Below are positions 14,409-22,423 of a DNA stretch of 22,423 nt, piece by piece. Every line of letters begins with the position of its first letter. The first letter of the stretch is position 1. Source of the DNA: an uncultured Prevotella sp. (lineage in GTDB: Bacteria; Bacteroidota; Bacteroidia; Bacteroidales; Bacteroidaceae); assembly GCA_905372445.1 (NCBI GenBank), contig CAJPPF010000019.1, positions 1 through 22,423 of the forward strand, given 5' to 3'. Below the pieces are notes generated by a model. It did not search any database and was not told the DNA's origin. It worked only from the letters and a program-made list of their open reading frames with translations. A program made the position numbers and the translations under genes.

Positions 14409-17171
14409 ATGGAGAAACTGTTTTTCATTGATGCCTACGCCATCATCTATCGCTCATATTATGCCTTCATAAATAACCCGCGCATCAACTCAAAAGGCTT
14501 GAACACATCAGCCATTGTGGGCTTCATGAACACTCTGAACGAGGTAATCACAAAGGAGAAACCTACGCATATCGGAGTGGCTTTCGACCCGGGTAAAACA
14601 TTCAGAAACGAGGCTTTTCCGGAATATAAAAGCCAGCGTGAGGAGACTCCTGAGGACATTCGCAAAGCAGTACCTATCATAAAAGAGATACTCGAGGCAA
14701 TGCACATCCCATGCCTGCTTGTCGACAATTTCGAGGCTGACGATGTCATTGGAACACTTGCCACCAAGGCTGGCGAAAAAGGCTACGAAACATATATGCT
14801 CACACCTGATAAAGACTATGGTCAATTGGTCAGTGAGAACGTAAAAATATTCCGTCCGCGTCATGGCGGAGGCTACGAAACTCTCGATGTAAAAGCCGTT
14901 TGCGAGAAATACGGCATCACTTCCCCACTCCAGGTCATAGACATTCTGGCACTCATGGGCGACTCTGCCGACAACTTCCCCGGATGTCCCGGTGTCGGAC
15001 CAAAGACTGCCACGACACTAATAAATCAGTTTGGCTCAATCGAGGAGATGCTCACGCGTACATCAGAAATAAAAGGAAAGCTACGCGAAAAAGTGGAAAG
15101 TCATGCCGACGACATAAAAATGTCGAAGTTCCTCGCCACCATCCGAAAAGATGTTCCCATTGAGCTCGATCTCGAAAAACTCAAACTCGTCGATGCCGAT
15201 GATGAGAAATTGCAGAAACTTTTCACTGAACTGGAATTTAAAACCCTCGCGGACAAGATTCTTAAAAAACCTTTCACAAAGAAAATACCTGTTAATTTAG
15301 AAGGCGATCTCTTTGGATTATTTGCCAACGAGAGCCTGGATGAACCGAAATACGCGAGTTTTGAGACATTAGAAACGACATCTGTAGATTATCAACTTAT
15401 TGATAATGAAGAGGATAGGCTACGTATTTATGATTTTATTAGGACATTTGAAATTATCAGTTTTGACACGGAGACCACCTCAATCTCGCCGATCGATGCC
15501 GAATTAGTGGGGTTCAGTTTCGCTGTGGAGGAAAAAAAGGCATTTTATGTGAGTGTTCCTGACAATCGTGAAGAGGCGCAGAAAATCGTCGAGCTGTTCC
15601 GTCCTATTCTTGAAAACGAGAAAATCATGAAGGTCGGACAGAACATCAAATATGATATTGAAGTCATGCGCAACTATGGCGTTCACCTCGCCGGTCAGCT
15701 CTTCGACACGATGATTGCCCATTATCTCATCCAGCCCGAACTTCAACACAATATGGACTACATGGCAGAGACGCTCCTCAACTACCATACAATCCACATC
15801 GAGCAGCTCATCGGACCGAAAGGCAAGAACCAACGCTCAATGCGCAATCTCTCCCCTACCGATGTGTATAAATATGCAGCTGAGGACGCAGACATAACAC
15901 TTCGACTGAAGAATGTCCTCGAGCCGCGCCTTAAGGAACTTGGCGTCGATGCGTTGTTCCATAACGTAGAGATGCCACTCATCTATGTGCTCGCAGAAAT
16001 AGAACACAACGGAGTGTTGTTGGATACCGAATCACTAAAAGAAGTGTCAAAAGTTTTCACTGCACGAATGAATAAAATAGAGCAAGCCATATATGAGTTA
16101 GCAGGTCATTCGTTCAACATCTCCTCCCCTCGTCAGGTCGGCGACGTTCTCTTTGACGAGATGAAGATAGTCGACAAACCGAAGAAGACTAAGACAGGAC
16201 AGTTCGTAACCAGTGAGGAAGAGCTTCAAAAGCATGCCTCGAAGAACAAGATAGTACAGAAAATACTCGATTACAGAGGTTTAAAGAAACTCATCGGCAC
16301 ATACGTTGACGCCCTACCACAGCTTATAAACCAACGTACCGGGCATATCCATACATCGTTCAATCAGGCTGTCACAGCCACCGGACGACTGTCATCATCC
16401 GACCCTAACCTCCAGAATATACCTGTCCGGGGTGAAGATGGAAAGGAAATACGCAAATGCTTCATACCAGAGAAAGGGTGTAAATTCTTTTCAGCCGACT
16501 ACTCACAGATTGAACTTCGTGTGATGGCACACCTCTCACAGGATGAGAATATGATTCATGCCTTCGAGAATGGGCTTGATGTTCACGCTTCGACAGCTGC
16601 AAGAGTCTACAACAAAAACATTACCGAGGTCACTCGCGATGAGCGTACAAAGGCGAAACGTGCCAATTTCGGAATAATATACGGCATCAGCCAGTGGGGT
16701 CTTGCCGAGCGACTACAGATTGACAGAGCAGAGGCGAAAGCGCTCATGGACGGTTATTTCAACACTTTCCCGAGAGTGCGCGACTATATGGAAGAGGCGA
16801 AAGAGACGGCGCGTAAGAAAGGTTACGTAGAGACATTCTTCCATCGCCGCCGCTATCTTCCCGACATCACATCGGGCAATGCCACAGTGCGCGGCTTTGC
16901 CGAGCGCAACGCCATAAACGCCCCTATCCAAGGCTCAGCGGCTGATATTATCAAAGTGGCAATGGTAAAGATATTCAAACGTTTCAAGGACGAGGGCATA
17001 CGCTCGAAGATGATTCTTCAGGTGCACGACGAATTGAACTTCTCGGTGCTTCCAGAAGAAGAGAAAAAGGTAGAGCAGATCGTAATCGAGGAAATGCAGA
17101 ACGCCTACCCTCTCCGCGTGCCACTCACCGCCGATTCAGGATGGGGCGACAACTGGCTCGAAGCGCATTGA
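14409..17171 (+). CDS. polA: DNA polymerase I
   Basis: Fills gaps and removes RNA primers during replication and repair. The 920-residue product has all three domains. The first is an N-terminal 5'-3' nuclease (FFIDAYAIIYRSYYAF at the start, EADDVIGTLA, and a helix-hairpin-helix GCPGVGPKTA). The second is a 3'-5' proofreading domain with Asp353/Glu355 in DTETTS, VGQNIKYD and YAAEDADIT; its key acidic residues are present, so it appears active. The third is the family A polymerase, with motif A DYSQIELR (Asp697), motif B starting RTKAKRANFGIIYG, and motif C QVHDELN (Asp874). The first ATG is a few bases after an AT-rich leader. Length is normal. Confidence 0.97.
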   Translation: MEKLFFIDAYAIIYRSYYAFINNPRINSKGLNTSAIVGFMNTLNEVITKEKPTHIGVAFDPGKTFRNEAFPEYKSQREETPEDIRKAVPIIKEILEAMHIPCLLVDNFEADDVIGTLATKAGEKGYETYMLTPDKDYGQLVSENVKIFRPRHGGGYETLDVKAVCEKYGITSPLQVIDILALMGDSADNFPGCPGVGPKTATTLINQFGSIEEMLTRTSEIKGKLREKVESHADDIKMSKFLATIRKDVPIELDLEKLKLVDADDEKLQKLFTELEFKTLADKILKKPFTKKIPVNLEGDLFGLFANESLDEPKYASFETLETTSVDYQLIDNEEDRLRIYDFIRTFEIISFDTETTSISPIDAELVGFSFAVEEKKAFYVSVPDNREEAQKIVELFRPILENEKIMKVGQNIKYDIEVMRNYGVHLAGQLFDTMIAHYLIQPELQHNMDYMAETLLNYHTIHIEQLIGPKGKNQRSMRNLSPTDVYKYAAEDADITLRLKNVLEPRLKELGVDALFHNVEMPLIYVLAEIEHNGVLLDTESLKEVSKVFTARMNKIEQAIYELAGHSFNISSPRQVGDVLFDEMKIVDKPKKTKTGQFVTSEEELQKHASKNKIVQKILDYRGLKKLIGTYVDALPQLINQRTGHIHTSFNQAVTATGRLSSSDPNLQNIPVRGEDGKEIRKCFIPEKGCKFFSADYSQIELRVMAHLSQDENMIHAFENGLDVHASTAARVYNKNITEVTRDERTKAKRANFGIIYGISQWGLAERLQIDRAEAKALMDGYFNTFPRVRDYMEEAKETARKKGYVETFFHRRRYLPDITSGNATVRGFAERNAINAPIQGSAADIIKVAMVKIFKRFKDEGIRSKMILQVHDELNFSVLPEEEKKVEQIVIEEMQNAYPLRVPLTADSGWGDNWLEAH

Positions 17172-17232
17172 TAATTGTAATCATAATTATATATAAAATT
17201 TTTACCATTAATAAATTAAAATACAGTTTTTA

Positions 17233-17250
17233 CCGTATTTTTGCATACGG
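17233..17250 (+). promoter_or_regulatory. ychF promoter -7 element inside a dyad
   Basis: TATTTTTG (17236-17243), followed by C, is a perfect -7 match about 40 nt before the ychF start. It is embedded in an inverted repeat, CCGTAT (17233-17238) and ATACGG (17245-17250), with a 6-nt spacer. A bound regulator or a hairpin at the transcript start are both possible. No clear -33 TTTG is seen. Confidence 0.6.
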
Positions 17251-17281
17251 ATATCATTATATAAAAATATAAAATTAACAT

Positions 17282-18382
17282 ATGGCATTGAAATGTGGAA
17301 TCGTAGGATTGCCCAATGTTGGCAAATCTACCCTCTTTAACTGTCTGTCTTCAGCCAAGGCTCAGGCAGCAAATTTTCCTTTCTGTACAATAGAACCCAA
17401 CATTGGCGTCATCTCTGTACCCGACGAGCGGCTCACAAAACTTGCCGAAATAGTACATCCGGGGCGCATCGTTCCCGCAACATGCGAGATTGTTGACATC
17501 GCAGGATTAGTGAAAGGTGCATCAAAGGGCGAAGGGCTGGGCAACAAGTTTCTCGGCAACATACGCGAGACCGACGCGATAATACACGTGCTGCGTTGCT
17601 TCGACGATGAGAACATCACCCATGTCGACGGCACCATCGACCCTATCCGCGACAAGGAAATCATCGATACCGAGCTGCAGTTGAAAGACCTTGAGACTAT
17701 CGAATCGCGCTTGGCAAAGACACAGAAAGCTGCCTCGGCGGGCAATAAGGATGCAAAGATAGAGGCTACGGTTATGGCGGCTTACAAGGAAGCGCTTGAT
17801 GCCGGCAAGAACGCACGCACGGTGACGTTCGAGTCGAAGGACGAACAGGAAGTGGCAAAGAACCTTTTCCTGCTGACAAGCAAGCCTGTGCTCTATGTAT
17901 GCAATGTCGATGAGACAGCAGCAAAGGACGGTAACGAATGGACAAAGAAGGTCGAGGCACTGGCAAACGAGGAGGGGGCAGAGAGTATGATCGTCGCTGC
18001 AAAGACCGAAGAGGACATTGCCGGCTTCGAGTCCTACGAGGACAAGCAGCTGTTTCTCGAAGAGCTTGGCCTTGAAGAGAGTGGGGTGAATCGACTGATA
18101 AAAAAGGCATACGCCCTGCTTGACCTGCAGACATTCATCACAGCAGGCGAGATGGAGGTGAAGGCATGGACCTACAAGCGCGGCTGGAAGGCTCCGCAGT
18201 GTGCAGGTGTCATCCATACCGACTTCGAGAAAGGATTTATCCGTGCCGAGGTGATAAAGTACGAAGACTATCTGCAATACAAGTCTGAGGCAGCAATCAA
18301 GGAAGCCGGCAAGCTCAATGTCGAGGGAAAAGAGTATGTAGTGCAAGATGGTGACATAATGCACTTCCGTTTTAATGTATAA
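17282..18382 (+). CDS. ychF: Redox-regulated ATPase YchF (Obg-family)
   Basis: A ribosome-associated P-loop protein of the Obg group that prefers ATP over GTP; it is linked to translation and stress control. The 366-residue product has the G1 loop GLPNVGKST (9-17), the switch region with ANFPFCTIEPNIGVI, DIAGLVKGASKGEGLGNKF, and VCNVDE at the nucleotide-base-recognition position, where this family departs from classic NKxD. A coiled-coil insert and a C-terminal TGS domain follow (FITAGEMEVKAW, then EKGFIRAEVI). Length is typical. lgt follows 28 nt downstream on the same strand. Confidence 0.97.
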   Translation: MALKCGIVGLPNVGKSTLFNCLSSAKAQAANFPFCTIEPNIGVISVPDERLTKLAEIVHPGRIVPATCEIVDIAGLVKGASKGEGLGNKFLGNIRETDAIIHVLRCFDDENITHVDGTIDPIRDKEIIDTELQLKDLETIESRLAKTQKAASAGNKDAKIEATVMAAYKEALDAGKNARTVTFESKDEQEVAKNLFLLTSKPVLYVCNVDETAAKDGNEWTKKVEALANEEGAESMIVAAKTEEDIAGFESYEDKQLFLEELGLEESGVNRLIKKAYALLDLQTFITAGEMEVKAWTYKRGWKAPQCAGVIHTDFEKGFIRAEVIKYEDYLQYKSEAAIKEAGKLNVEGKEYVVQDGDIMHFRFNV

Positions 18383-18410
18383 CAAACAGTAACATAAAAA
18401 ATAAGAATCT

Positions 18411-19244
18411 ATGTTAGAACAATTTAACTACATCGTCTGGGATCCTTCAATCGTGGCTTTCCATATTGGTCCGCTTGTCTTTCGCTGGTATTCTCTGTGC
18501 TGGATCGCCGGACTGCTGGGTGCTTATTTCATGGTGAAATGGTTGTTTCAAGACCAGAAGATTGCCGACAAGAAATTCGACCCTCTGTTCATCTACTGCT
18601 TCATAGGCATCATTGCAGGTGCACGATTGGGGCATTGTCTCTTCTATCAGCCCGATTATTTCCTGTCTTCAGGCAAGCATATTATAGAAATGTTCCTGCC
18701 GATTCATTTCCTTGCTGACGGGGGATGGAAATTCACCGGCTATGAAGGTCTGGCATCGCACGGAGGCACGTTGGGTCTGATGATTGCGCTGTTCATCTAC
18801 AGCAAGAAAGTGCAGATACCGTTGTGGAACGTGCTTGACAACATAGCCATTGCCACTCCAATCACGGCGTGTTGCATACGTCTGGGCAACCTGATGAACT
18901 CTGAGATTATAGGAAAGATAACCGATGTGACTTGGGCGTTCATTTTCGAGCGCGTAGACCAGATGCCACGCCACCCGGGACAGCTCTACGAAGCTATAGC
19001 CTACTTCCTTTTCTTCTTCGTCGGGATGTGGTTCTATAAGGTGAAGAAGACGCCTGTAGGCAAAGGATTCTACTTCGGACTGTGCATATTCCTTATTTTC
19101 ACGTTCCGCTTCTTCATCGAATATACGAAGATAAACCAGGTTGACTTCGAGTCAGGAATGCCGTTCAACATGGGTCAGCTGCTGAGTGTACCGTTCATAG
19201 TGCTTGGCATCTACTGCATGATAAAGGCATCGAGAAAGCAATAA
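18411..19244 (+). CDS. lgt: Prolipoprotein diacylglyceryl transferase
   Basis: Transfers a diacylglyceryl group from phosphatidylglycerol to the lipobox cysteine of prolipoproteins in the inner membrane, the first step of lipoprotein maturation. The 277-residue product has about seven hydrophobic segments and the Lgt motifs RWYSLCWIAG, GARLGHCLFYQPDYF, EGLASHGGTLG (His117), RLGNLMNSEIIGK (Arg157) and RHPGQLYEA. Length is typical. It lies between ychF (28 nt) and an outer-membrane protein gene (52 nt), all on one strand with no visible terminator, so co-transcription is likely. Confidence 0.96.
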   Translation: MLEQFNYIVWDPSIVAFHIGPLVFRWYSLCWIAGLLGAYFMVKWLFQDQKIADKKFDPLFIYCFIGIIAGARLGHCLFYQPDYFLSSGKHIIEMFLPIHFLADGGWKFTGYEGLASHGGTLGLMIALFIYSKKVQIPLWNVLDNIAIATPITACCIRLGNLMNSEIIGKITDVTWAFIFERVDQMPRHPGQLYEAIAYFLFFFVGMWFYKVKKTPVGKGFYFGLCIFLIFTFRFFIEYTKINQVDFESGMPFNMGQLLSVPFIVLGIYCMIKASRKQ

Positions 19245-19296
19245 GCCGACCTCACTCACTGCGATACTATACTTAATAGGAAAACATATCAATCAA

Positions 19297-21756
19297 ATGA
19301 AAAGATTAATAATCCTATTTGCATTGTGCATATACATTCTATCTGTAAGTGCACAGACAACAGTGAAAGGTACTCTGGCTGATTCGCTGACCCATGCAGG
19401 GGAGCCTTATGCAACAATACGTATATATAAGGAAGGTGACGACGCCAAGCCTGCCTATATGGCTGTGACTGACGCAGAGGGTAGTTTCGCACAGGAGATA
19501 AAGGCTGACGGCAATTATACGATCGTGTTCTCGTCAGTAGGACACAACAATGTGAGGCGCTCGCTCAACATCAGCGGACAGAAAGAGGTCGACCTCGGCA
19601 CTGTGCTCACCGGCGACGACACTGCTACACTCGGTGCTGTAGAGGTGGTGGCACAGAAGCCTATCGTCAAGATGGAGGCTGACAAGATGACCTATTCCGT
19701 CGCTGACGACTCCGACTCAAAGACCATGACGGTGCTCGACATACTCCGCAAGGTGCCGATGGTGACCGTCGACGGGCAGGACAACATCAGCGTCAACGGC
19801 TCATCGGCATTCAAGATTTATGTCGACGGCAAGCCAAACCCAATGTTCAGCAAAAACGCAAGTCAGATTTTCAAGGCTATGCCGGCAAGCATGGTGAGCA
19901 GCATTGAGGTTATTACAAATCCTGGAGCCAAATATGATGCCGAAGGTGCAGGCGGAATCCTCGACATCAAAATGGCAAGCTCGCAGAGTAGGGGAGCAAG
20001 CCAGGAGCCGATGAACGGCTACAACGGTTCGCTGACAGCACAGGCGGGAAACCGGCAGCAGGGTCTCACGGCGTTCGTGGCAGGGCAGCAGGGGAAGTTC
20101 AGATATAACGCAGACGTGTCAGGCAACTACATCGACAACGGCAATGTAAGCGTCGATATGTTCCGCAAACAGAACGACGGCAGCATGATGAATATGTCTA
20201 CAACGTCAAAGAATAAGGTAAAATCACTGTGGGGACAGTTTTCCGTAGGTTATGACATCGACCCGCTCTCGTCCGTGAACGCATCCTTAGGACTGTCGAA
20301 ATTCTCGGTCACAAACAATTCCTACCCAACGACACGCTTCTCGAACGGTGTCTACGGCAAAGGCTTTGAATACAAATCATTCAGCAAGGACAATTTTAAT
20401 TATCTGTCGGCAAATGCAAGTGTCGACTATCATAGGTTCTTCAATGCCGATCATAGTTCGTCGCTGACCATCACATATCAGTTCAACAATAACCCCGGCG
20501 ACAACGATAATGAGACGCAAATGTTCACCGAAGGCATCACACAGAGCATCGTAGACCTGACATCACGGACATCATACGGACATACTAACACCATAGACCA
20601 CACCGCACAGCTCGACCTTGTGAACAAACTCTCGGAGCATCAGACGCTGAACAGCGGCTTGAAGTACTCCAACCGCACAGGCACTTCAGACAGCAAATTC
20701 TATCGCGCAGGAAAGTATGAAGACGCTTTGAGCACCGACTACTCCAACCGCGACCAGATAGGCGCTGTGTACGCAGAATTAGACAACCACTGGACTACCA
20801 TCTCGGCAAAGGTCGGACTGCGATACGAACAAACGTGGCAGAGCGTTGAATTCCGCAAAGGTCACGGCAGCAATTTCAATAAGAACTACGGCAATCTGGT
20901 GCCGTCAGTCACACTGTCGAAGACTCTCGGCATGGGAAAGAGCATCGGAGCGACATACAATATGCGCATATCACGTCCGGGAATAACATATCTGAACCCT
21001 TACGTCGACCGCTCCCGCACGGCAGCAATAACCTATGGTAACACTGCACTCACCGTAGAGAAGAGCCATAACTTCGGATTAGTGTACAACTACTATTCGC
21101 CGAAACTGATGATGAACGCCAATCTGAAGCAGACATTCACCAACGGCGGCATAGAGCAGTATTCATTCTTCGACGGGAATACGCTCAACACAACCTACGG
21201 CAACATCGTCGACCGTCGCATAACATCGCTGAATATCTTCGCGTCATGGTCGATGACAAACACCACACGCGTCACTTTCAACGGTGGAGCGTCATATCAC
21301 TACCTCCGCTCAAAGACCTTAGACATGAAGAACGACGGCTTACAGACAAACGGAATGCTCTCCGTGCAACAGACACTACCGAAGAAATGGACTGCGAGCC
21401 TTATCCTCATAGCGAATGCAAAGACATATACGCTTCAGGGCTACAACAGCGGATTCAACATCGGAGTGGTCTCGCTATCGAAGAGTCTCCTCAACAATAA
21501 ACTGTCGGTAAGTATAAATGGTATCACAGGTCTTTCGAAAGGTGGGAAGATCCACATTGACCAGCATGCTACGGGCAAGGACTTTACAACGACCACAAAT
21601 ATAAGCGTACCGCTGACACGCATCACTGCGACAATCACATGGAAGTTCGGAAACACAAAGAAACAGTTCCGGAAACATGAGAGCAAGGTTGGCAACGACT
21701 ACATAGAGAAAAAGAACGCCAACGAGAGCATAGGCACCGCAGGAGGTCGTATGTAA
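19297..21756 (+). CDS. Outer-membrane beta-barrel protein with regulatory-like N-domain
   Basis: An 819-residue TonB-receptor-like outer-membrane protein of unknown substrate. Residues 1-19 form a signal peptide ending SVSA before QTT. Residues about 20-100 look like a carboxypeptidase-regulatory/transthyretin-like beta-sandwich (VKGTLADS through ISGQKEVDLG). A plug-like domain follows (VEVVAQKP through SSIEVITNPGAKYDAEGAGGILDIKM), then a long barrel rich in alternating aromatic and polar strands. This is the pattern of the Bacteroidetes OMP_b-brl_3 family rather than a classical SusC: no SusD partner follows and no long C-terminal SusC signature is seen. It ends in a charged tail after the last barrel-like strand (TATITWKFGN). 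Candidate roles include uptake or secretion across the outer membrane, which sequence alone cannot resolve. Confidence 0.85.
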   Translation: MKRLIILFALCIYILSVSAQTTVKGTLADSLTHAGEPYATIRIYKEGDDAKPAYMAVTDAEGSFAQEIKADGNYTIVFSSVGHNNVRRSLNISGQKEVDLGTVLTGDDTATLGAVEVVAQKPIVKMEADKMTYSVADDSDSKTMTVLDILRKVPMVTVDGQDNISVNGSSAFKIYVDGKPNPMFSKNASQIFKAMPASMVSSIEVITNPGAKYDAEGAGGILDIKMASSQSRGASQEPMNGYNGSLTAQAGNRQQGLTAFVAGQQGKFRYNADVSGNYIDNGNVSVDMFRKQNDGSMMNMSTTSKNKVKSLWGQFSVGYDIDPLSSVNASLGLSKFSVTNNSYPTTRFSNGVYGKGFEYKSFSKDNFNYLSANASVDYHRFFNADHSSSLTITYQFNNNPGDNDNETQMFTEGITQSIVDLTSRTSYGHTNTIDHTAQLDLVNKLSEHQTLNSGLKYSNRTGTSDSKFYRAGKYEDALSTDYSNRDQIGAVYAELDNHWTTISAKVGLRYEQTWQSVEFRKGHGSNFNKNYGNLVPSVTLSKTLGMGKSIGATYNMRISRPGITYLNPYVDRSRTAAITYGNTALTVEKSHNFGLVYNYYSPKLMMNANLKQTFTNGGIEQYSFFDGNTLNTTYGNIVDRRITSLNIFASWSMTNTTRVTFNGGASYHYLRSKTLDMKNDGLQTNGMLSVQQTLPKKWTASLILIANAKTYTLQGYNSGFNIGVVSLSKSLLNNKLSVSINGITGLSKGGKIHIDQHATGKDFTTTTNISVPLTRITATITWKFGNTKKQFRKHESKVGNDYIEKKNANESIGTAGGRM

Positions 21757-21781
21757 AGCATCATGACGATATGTCGGCAGT

Positions 21782-21816
21782 GCGTCAGCCGAAGGGGCGT
21801 GATTTATCACGTTCCG
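21782..21816. repeat. Hairpin repeat copy 2
   Basis: The first 18 bases, GCGTCAGCCGAAGGGGCG, are identical to copy 1 in element B. The core 21794-21815 folds as CGTGAT/ATCACG around TT, extended by GGGG against TTCC with two G.T pairs. It lies 25 bp after the beta-barrel gene stop, so it may form the 3' end of that transcript, though no T tract follows. Confidence 0.8.
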
Positions 21817-21922
21817 TACCGCCCAGCATATCCCAACGTAACGGCAAATGACGGCATACTTGCTCAACTCGAGCAACCTCTTTCGACATGTTTATAAATT
21901 CGGAAAACAAACAATCAATGGC

Positions 21923-21968
21923 ATGGCGCCAGCGTAGGGGCGTGATTTATCACGTTCCGTATCGCCAT
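21923..21968. repeat. Hairpin repeat copy 3 with outer stem
   Basis: The 22-nt core (21937-21958) is identical to copy 2. It is enclosed by a second pair of arms, ATGGCG (21923-21928) and CGCCAT (21963-21968), giving a long interrupted hairpin. Spacing from copy 2 is 143 bp. Shared sequence outside the core is limited to GCGYCAGC-like bases and CGTA(C/T)CGCC. Confidence 0.75.
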
Positions 21969-22023
21969 TTCTCGTTATACACAAAGCAGTATTCAGAGAA
22001 AATATTATCTCCAAACCTAACGT

Positions 22024-22050
22024 ATCGTAAAGAAAAATCATCTTTGCGAT
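22024..22050. terminator. Stem-loop, possible weak terminator
   Basis: ATCGTAAAGA (22024-22033) pairs with TCTTTGCGAT (22041-22050) over ten positions with one T.G pair, around a 7-nt loop, and TTTC follows. It is GC-poor, so termination efficiency is doubtful. It could end a transcript from either side. Confidence 0.35.
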
Positions 22051-22163
22051 TTTCAGCGAAATAGAAAATCAAAAACAACGATTTGCCAAGTCTGCATTGC
22101 ATAAAGCCGCGTCTTCGAGAATCAACCAGAGCAGAAATAAGACTTATTCCATGCTTTTTATCT

Positions 22164-22251
22164 CAAGAAACAGCGGTTCTTGATGCTAAAAACATCGGTT
22201 TCATCGGCAAGAAACGGTGGAATTAACCTCAATAAACGGCGGTTCTTGAAA
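22164..22251. repeat. Array of four degenerate 22-bp repeats
   Basis: Units begin at 22164, 22186, 22208 and 22230, exactly 22 bp apart. They share the pattern C(A/T)A(G/A/T)AAAC followed by a CGG-rich core, the same unit as at 13192-13301. Unit 4, beginning CAATAAACGGCGGTTCTTGA, is closest to unit 3 of the other array. Unit 1 is a clean dyad, TCAAGAA (22163-22169) and TTCTTGA (22177-22183). Flanking 22-bp blocks on either side do not fit the pattern. Confidence 0.7.
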
Positions 22252-22423
22252 ATGATTTCTCTTTTCGTTGGCATCAAAAAAGTCTATTATTCTGATTATC
22301 AGTGTCTTTCGTGTAATGCAAAAAACAAGCGTTTTTCGTCAACGAACGACAACTCGCCTGCAAATATCGGCTGTATGCATGCTTAGAATAGGCGTTTTGT
22401 TAATTTTATTCGCATCTATCGTA

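Larger units (their letters stand above)
21757..22423. other. Gene-poor region with structured repeats
   Basis: No convincing gene is seen in these 667 bases. A 68-codon plus-strand frame (22180-22386) runs through the 22-bp repeat array and shows no domain or promoter. The region holds two hairpin repeats, one further stem-loop and a 22-bp array, listed separately. The last 120 bases show nothing I can name. Confidence 0.7.

Noticed and set aside
17522..18385. Minus-strand frame of 287 codons opposite ychF
   Set aside because: It is a shadow of ychF, whose motifs on the plus strand are unambiguous; the antisense product is Cys/Leu-rich without domains.
22180..22386. Plus-strand frame of 68 codons in the right-hand gap
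   Set aside because: It starts inside the degenerate 22-bp array, has no promoter, domain or biased composition, and the array period is not a multiple of three.
1..22423. tRNA, rRNA, transposase, integrase or phage genes
   Set aside because: All intergenic gaps were read on both strands; no cloverleaf, rRNA-like stretch or mobile-element enzyme was seen.

Overview
The window looks like chromosomal DNA of a Bacteroidales bacterium, most likely Prevotella or a close relative. The evidence is: TAnnTTTG-type -7 promoter elements instead of TATAAT; start codons with little Shine-Dalgarno signal; a three-gene diheme-type fumarate reductase/succinate dehydrogenase; an outer-membrane beta-barrel protein with a carboxypeptidase-regulatory-like N-terminus; and a lipoprotein alpha-L-rhamnosidase. 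No rRNA, tRNA, transposase, integrase, phage gene or CRISPR array was seen.

Layout. (1) 1-3240: a solitary lipoprotein GH78 alpha-L-rhamnosidase gene (+), with members of a short terminal-inverted-repeat element family on both sides (A upstream; B and C downstream). A two-way terminator ends the region. (2) 3255-6788: sdhC-sdhA-sdhB on the minus strand, read from a divergent promoter region shared with mnmG and with a stem-loop near the start of the leader. (3) 7036-12970: a plus-strand housekeeping run, mnmG, apt, uvrC, dtd, deoC. The gaps either side of apt hold three sites resembling the chromosomal ParB site parS. (4) 12971-13341: element D, with a 5-bp flanking direct repeat, then an array of degenerate 22-bp repeats whose last two units form a terminator hairpin. 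(5) 13342-14319 (-): a long-chain polyprenyl diphosphate synthase, divergent from polA. (6) 14409-21756 (+): polA, ychF, lgt and a large outer-membrane beta-barrel protein. (7) 21757-22423: no convincing gene; two hairpin repeats of a family also found inside element B, another stem-loop, and a second 22-bp array.

Functional links. The polyprenyl synthase probably makes the quinone side chain, and menaquinol feeds the fumarate reductase. Lgt would lipidate lipoproteins such as the rhamnosidase. mnmG, dtd, ychF, uvrC and polA are translation and repair genes, while apt and deoC salvage nucleotides. The protein-coding part is ordinary. The unusual signal lies between genes: a MITE-like element family with probable target-site duplications, a dispersed hairpin family, two loci carrying the same 22-bp-period array, and a small cluster of parS-like sites beside mnmG.
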